In this document: one piece after another, positions 61,473 through 64,000 of the stretch | How positions within the stretch are numbered: the stretch's first letter is position 1 | Layout: each line of letters opens with the position of its first letter | Source of the DNA: Sedimenticola sp. | Lineage (GTDB): Bacteria; Pseudomonadota; Gammaproteobacteria; Chromatiales; Chromatiaceae | Length of the DNA stretch: 64,000 nucleotides | Direction of reading: 5' to 3' | NCBI GenBank assembly: GCA_026984735.1 | Contig: JALSRN010000048.1 | Span: forward strand, 1 to 64,000 | Notes under the pieces: model-generated | The model's input: the letters and a program-made list of their open reading frames with translations, nothing else | The model's database searches: none | Told to the model about the DNA's origin: nothing | Program-made: the position numbers and the translations under genes

Positions 61473-62513
61473 CTATTGACCCGGCAGGTTGTCCAGATAC
61501 CACTGCGCCGCTTCGCTCAACCCTTCGGCGAGGGAGTGGGTAGGGCGGTAGCCGAGCAAGCGGCGCGCCTTGCCGATGTCGGCCAGGGAGTGGCGCACGT
61601 CCCCAGGGCGGAAATCGCGATGGACAGCTTCCACCGCGGCGGCGGAGGGATGCCGCGTCGCCACCTGCTCGCGCACCAGGCGGAATAGCTCGTTGAGGGA
61701 GGTGCGTTCGCCGTAGGCCACGTTGTAGACCTGGTCGGTGGCCTCTTCCTCCTCCACCGTGGCCGCCAGCAGGTTGGCCTGCACGCAGTTGTCGATGTAG
61801 CAGAAGTCGCGGCTGGTCTCGCCGTCGCCGTTGATGAAGACGGTCTCCCCTTCGATGAGTCCCGCGAACCACTTGGGAATCACCGCCGCATAGGCGCCGT
61901 TGGGGTCCTGGCGCCGGCCGAAGATGTTGAAATAGCGCAACCCGATGGTGCGGAAGCCGTAACAGCGGGCGAAGACGCCGGCGTAGAGCTCGTTCACCAG
62001 TTTGGTCACCGCATAAGGCGAGAGCGGATTGCCGATCTTCTCCTCCACCTTGGGCAGGTCGGAATGGTCGCCGTAGGTGGAGCTGGAGGCGGCGTAGACG
62101 AAGCGCTTCACGCCGGCGTCGCGGGCGGCCACCAGCATGTTGAGAAAGCCGTCGATGTTGGCCGCATTGGTGGCCAGCGGATCCTCCAGAGAACGCGGCA
62201 CCGAACCCAGCGCCGCCTGGTGCAGCACGAAATCCACGCCGGCGCAGGCGCGAACGCAGTGGGACGGTTCACGGATGTCGCCTTCCTGAAAGGCGAAGCG
62301 CGCCCACTGCTCCGGCGTCACCAGGCGCTCCACCTCTTCGAGGTTGCGGCGGTGGCCGGTGGCGAAGTTGTCCAGCCCCACCACGCGCTGGTCCAGCTTC
62401 AGCAGGGCCTCCAGCAGGTTGGAGCCGATGAAGCCCGCCACTCCCGTGATCAGCCAGGTGGCGGGGCGCTCGCGCAACCGCGCCTGGACCTCTTCGTAGC
62501 GGCTCATGGTCAC
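61473..62513 (-). CDS. NAD-dependent UDP-sugar 4-epimerase (WbpP/TviC-like)
   Basis: [55 protein letters not shown]. Confidence 0.92.
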   Translation of the reverse strand: MTMSRYEEVQARLRERPATWLITGVAGFIGSNLLEALLKLDQRVVGLDNFATGHRRNLEEVERLVTPEQWARFAFQEGDIREPSHCVRACAGVDFVLHQAALGSVPRSLEDPLATNAANIDGFLNMLVAARDAGVKRFVYAASSSTYGDHSDLPKVEEKIGNPLSPYAVTKLVNELYAGVFARCYGFRTIGLRYFNIFGRRQDPNGAYAAVIPKWFAGLIEGETVFINGDGETSRDFCYIDNCVQANLLAATVEEEEATDQVYNVAYGERTSLNELFRLVREQVATRHPSAAAVEAVHRDFRPGDVRHSLADIGKARRLLGYRPTHSLAEGLSEAAQWYLDNLPGQ

Positions 62514-63799
62514 AGCCGCCAGAAGTTGGTCCCTTCCGGTATCTGACTGCGATCGAGCATCGACTTCACATCGACCAGCACGCCGTCCCTTCCCAGCATG
62601 GCCAAGTAGTCGGAGACCGGTCGCTCGCGGAAGGTTTCGTGGGGCACCGCGAGGATGAGGGCGTCCAGATCACGGAACTCTTCGAGGGGCGTCATCTCCA
62701 TCCCCACATACTCCTCCGCCTCCGCCCGGTCGGCCACCGGATCGAAGACCATGGGGGTGACGCCGTACTCGCCCAGTTCGGCGATGATGTCCACCACCTT
62801 GGAGTTGCGCAGATCCGGACAATCTTCCTTGAAGGTGAGGCCGAGGATGCCCACCCGCGCCCGCGCCACCTCGTGGTTGCTCGAGAGCATCAGCTTCATG
62901 GTCTTCTCGGCCACGAACTTGCCCATGCTGTCGTTGATGCGGCGGCCCGCCAGGATCACTTGGGGGTTGTAGCCCACCGCCTCGGCCTTGTGGGTGAGGT
63001 AGTAGGGATCCACGCCGATGCAGTGGCCGCCCACCAACCCCGGCCGGAAGTTGAGAAAGTTCCATTTGGAGCCCGCGGCCTCCAGCACGTTGAGGGTGTC
63101 GATGCCCAGGCGGTCGAAGATGATGGCCAGCTCGTTGATGAGGGCGATATTGAGGTCGCGCTGGGTGTTCTCGATCACCTTGGCCGCTTCCGCCTCCTTG
63201 ATGGAGGCGGCGCGGAAGACCCCCGCCTCGATGATCGATTCGTAGAGCGCGGCCACCCGCTCCAGACAGTCGTCATCGTCCCCCGAGACCACCTTGACGA
63301 TGCGGGTGAGGGTGTGCACCTTGTCGCCGGGATTGATGCGCTCGGGCGAATAGCCCACATGGAAGTCCTCTTTCCACTTCATGCCCGACTCCCGCTCTAG
63401 GATGGGCACGCAGATCTCCTCGGTGAGGCCGGGATAGACGGTGGATTCGAAGACCACCGTGGCCCCCCTCTTCATCACCGAACCAGCGGTGTGGGTGGCT
63501 CCTTCCAAAGGGGAGAGATCGGGCTGGTTGGCCTCATCGATGGGAGTGGGCACGGCGACGATGAGGTAGTCGGCCTCGCGCAACGCCTCCTTGTCGGTGG
63601 TGAACTCCAGCCGAGCGGCGGCGGCAAAGCCCTCATCCGGCACCTCGCCGGTGGGATCGTAGCCCTGCCGGTAGCAGGCGATCACCGGCTCTTTCAGGTC
63701 CAGGCCGATGGTGCGGTACTTCTTGCCGAATTCGATGGCCAGCGGCAGGCCCACGTAGCCCAGGCCGATGACGCCGACGACGGGTTCCGAATCGTTCAT
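62510..63799 (-). CDS. UDP-N-acetylhexosamine 6-dehydrogenase (TviB/WbpO-like)
   Basis: [47 protein letters not shown]-type overlap with epimerase. Confidence 0.93.
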   Translation of the reverse strand: MNDSEPVVGVIGLGYVGLPLAIEFGKKYRTIGLDLKEPVIACYRQGYDPTGEVPDEGFAAAARLEFTTDKEALREADYLIVAVPTPIDEANQPDLSPLEGATHTAGSVMKRGATVVFESTVYPGLTEEICVPILERESGMKWKEDFHVGYSPERINPGDKVHTLTRIVKVVSGDDDDCLERVAALYESIIEAGVFRAASIKEAEAAKVIENTQRDLNIALINELAIIFDRLGIDTLNVLEAAGSKWNFLNFRPGLVGGHCIGVDPYYLTHKAEAVGYNPQVILAGRRINDSMGKFVAEKTMKLMLSSNHEVARARVGILGLTFKEDCPDLRNSKVVDIIAELGEYGVTPMVFDPVADRAEAEEYVGMEMTPLEEFRDLDALILAVPHETFRERPVSDYLAMLGRDGVLVDVKSMLDRSQIPEGTNFWRL

Positions 63800-63891
63800 T
63801 CTTCTGGCTTCCTGTCTGCGGAAAGATCCCCAAGATCAAAAGGTGAATTCTACTTCATTCCCCCTTCGAACCGAAACGGCTTGTAGGGTCT

Positions 63892-64000
63892 CTACGGCTG
63901 CAACCGCACCTCCAGCGCACGGTCGGCGTTCAGGTGCACGTCCCGCTGCGGGAAGGGGATCTCGATGCCGGCGGCCTTGAACTCCTGATTGATGCGGTGG
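63892..64000 (-). CDS. C-terminus of MscS-family mechanosensitive channel (truncated)
   Basis: Minus-strand HRINQEFKAAGIEIPFPQRDVHLNADRALEVRLQP*, typical MscS tail. Confidence 0.75.
   Translation of the reverse strand, partial: HRINQEFKAAGIEIPFPQRDVHLNADRALEVRLQP

Overview
This 64-kb, GC-rich window looks like chromosome from a gammaproteobacterium; I could not assign a genus. All calls come from reading the sequence and supplied translations, with no database search. Left third, mostly housekeeping: MBL hydrolase, DAHP synthase, SEL1 protein, lytic transglycosylase, an Rsd/AlgQ-like plus cyclase-like gene pair, TauE/SafE, proB-obgE-rpmA-rplU, ispB, tRNA-Pro(CGG), an arn-type cluster (arnB, arnC, split arnA, arnD), an EgtB/SUMF1-like gene, phoU, bolA, hisI, gloB. 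Centre: a surface-glycan/type IV pilus region with glycosyltransferases, a sulfotransferase, a flippase, two paralogous polytopic TPR proteins resembling GT-C glycosyltransferases (TMTC-like layout), two tandem pilins, pilBCD, coaE and zapD. Right third: an XrtA/PEP-CTERM exopolysaccharide region with two GNAT/autoinducer-synthase-like acyltransferases (one fused to a CRP-like module), two PEP-CTERM proteins, a nitroreductase and ThiF-like E1, two paralogous PEP-CTERM-type ATPases, prsK, prsR, a sugar transferase, prsT and nucleotide-sugar genes. Most interesting: (i) the co-directional pilin / TMTC-like / flippase / sulfotransferase / GT cassette, a candidate uncharacterised pilin-glycosylation system; (ii) four GG-N10-GC sigma54-type promoters placed upstream of pilA, both PEP-CTERM genes and the PEP-CTERM sugar transferase; (iii) the Rsd-like + cyclase-like pair; (iv) a nested long palindrome between rplU and ispB and a 38-bp tandem repeat next to dRS3-like repeats.
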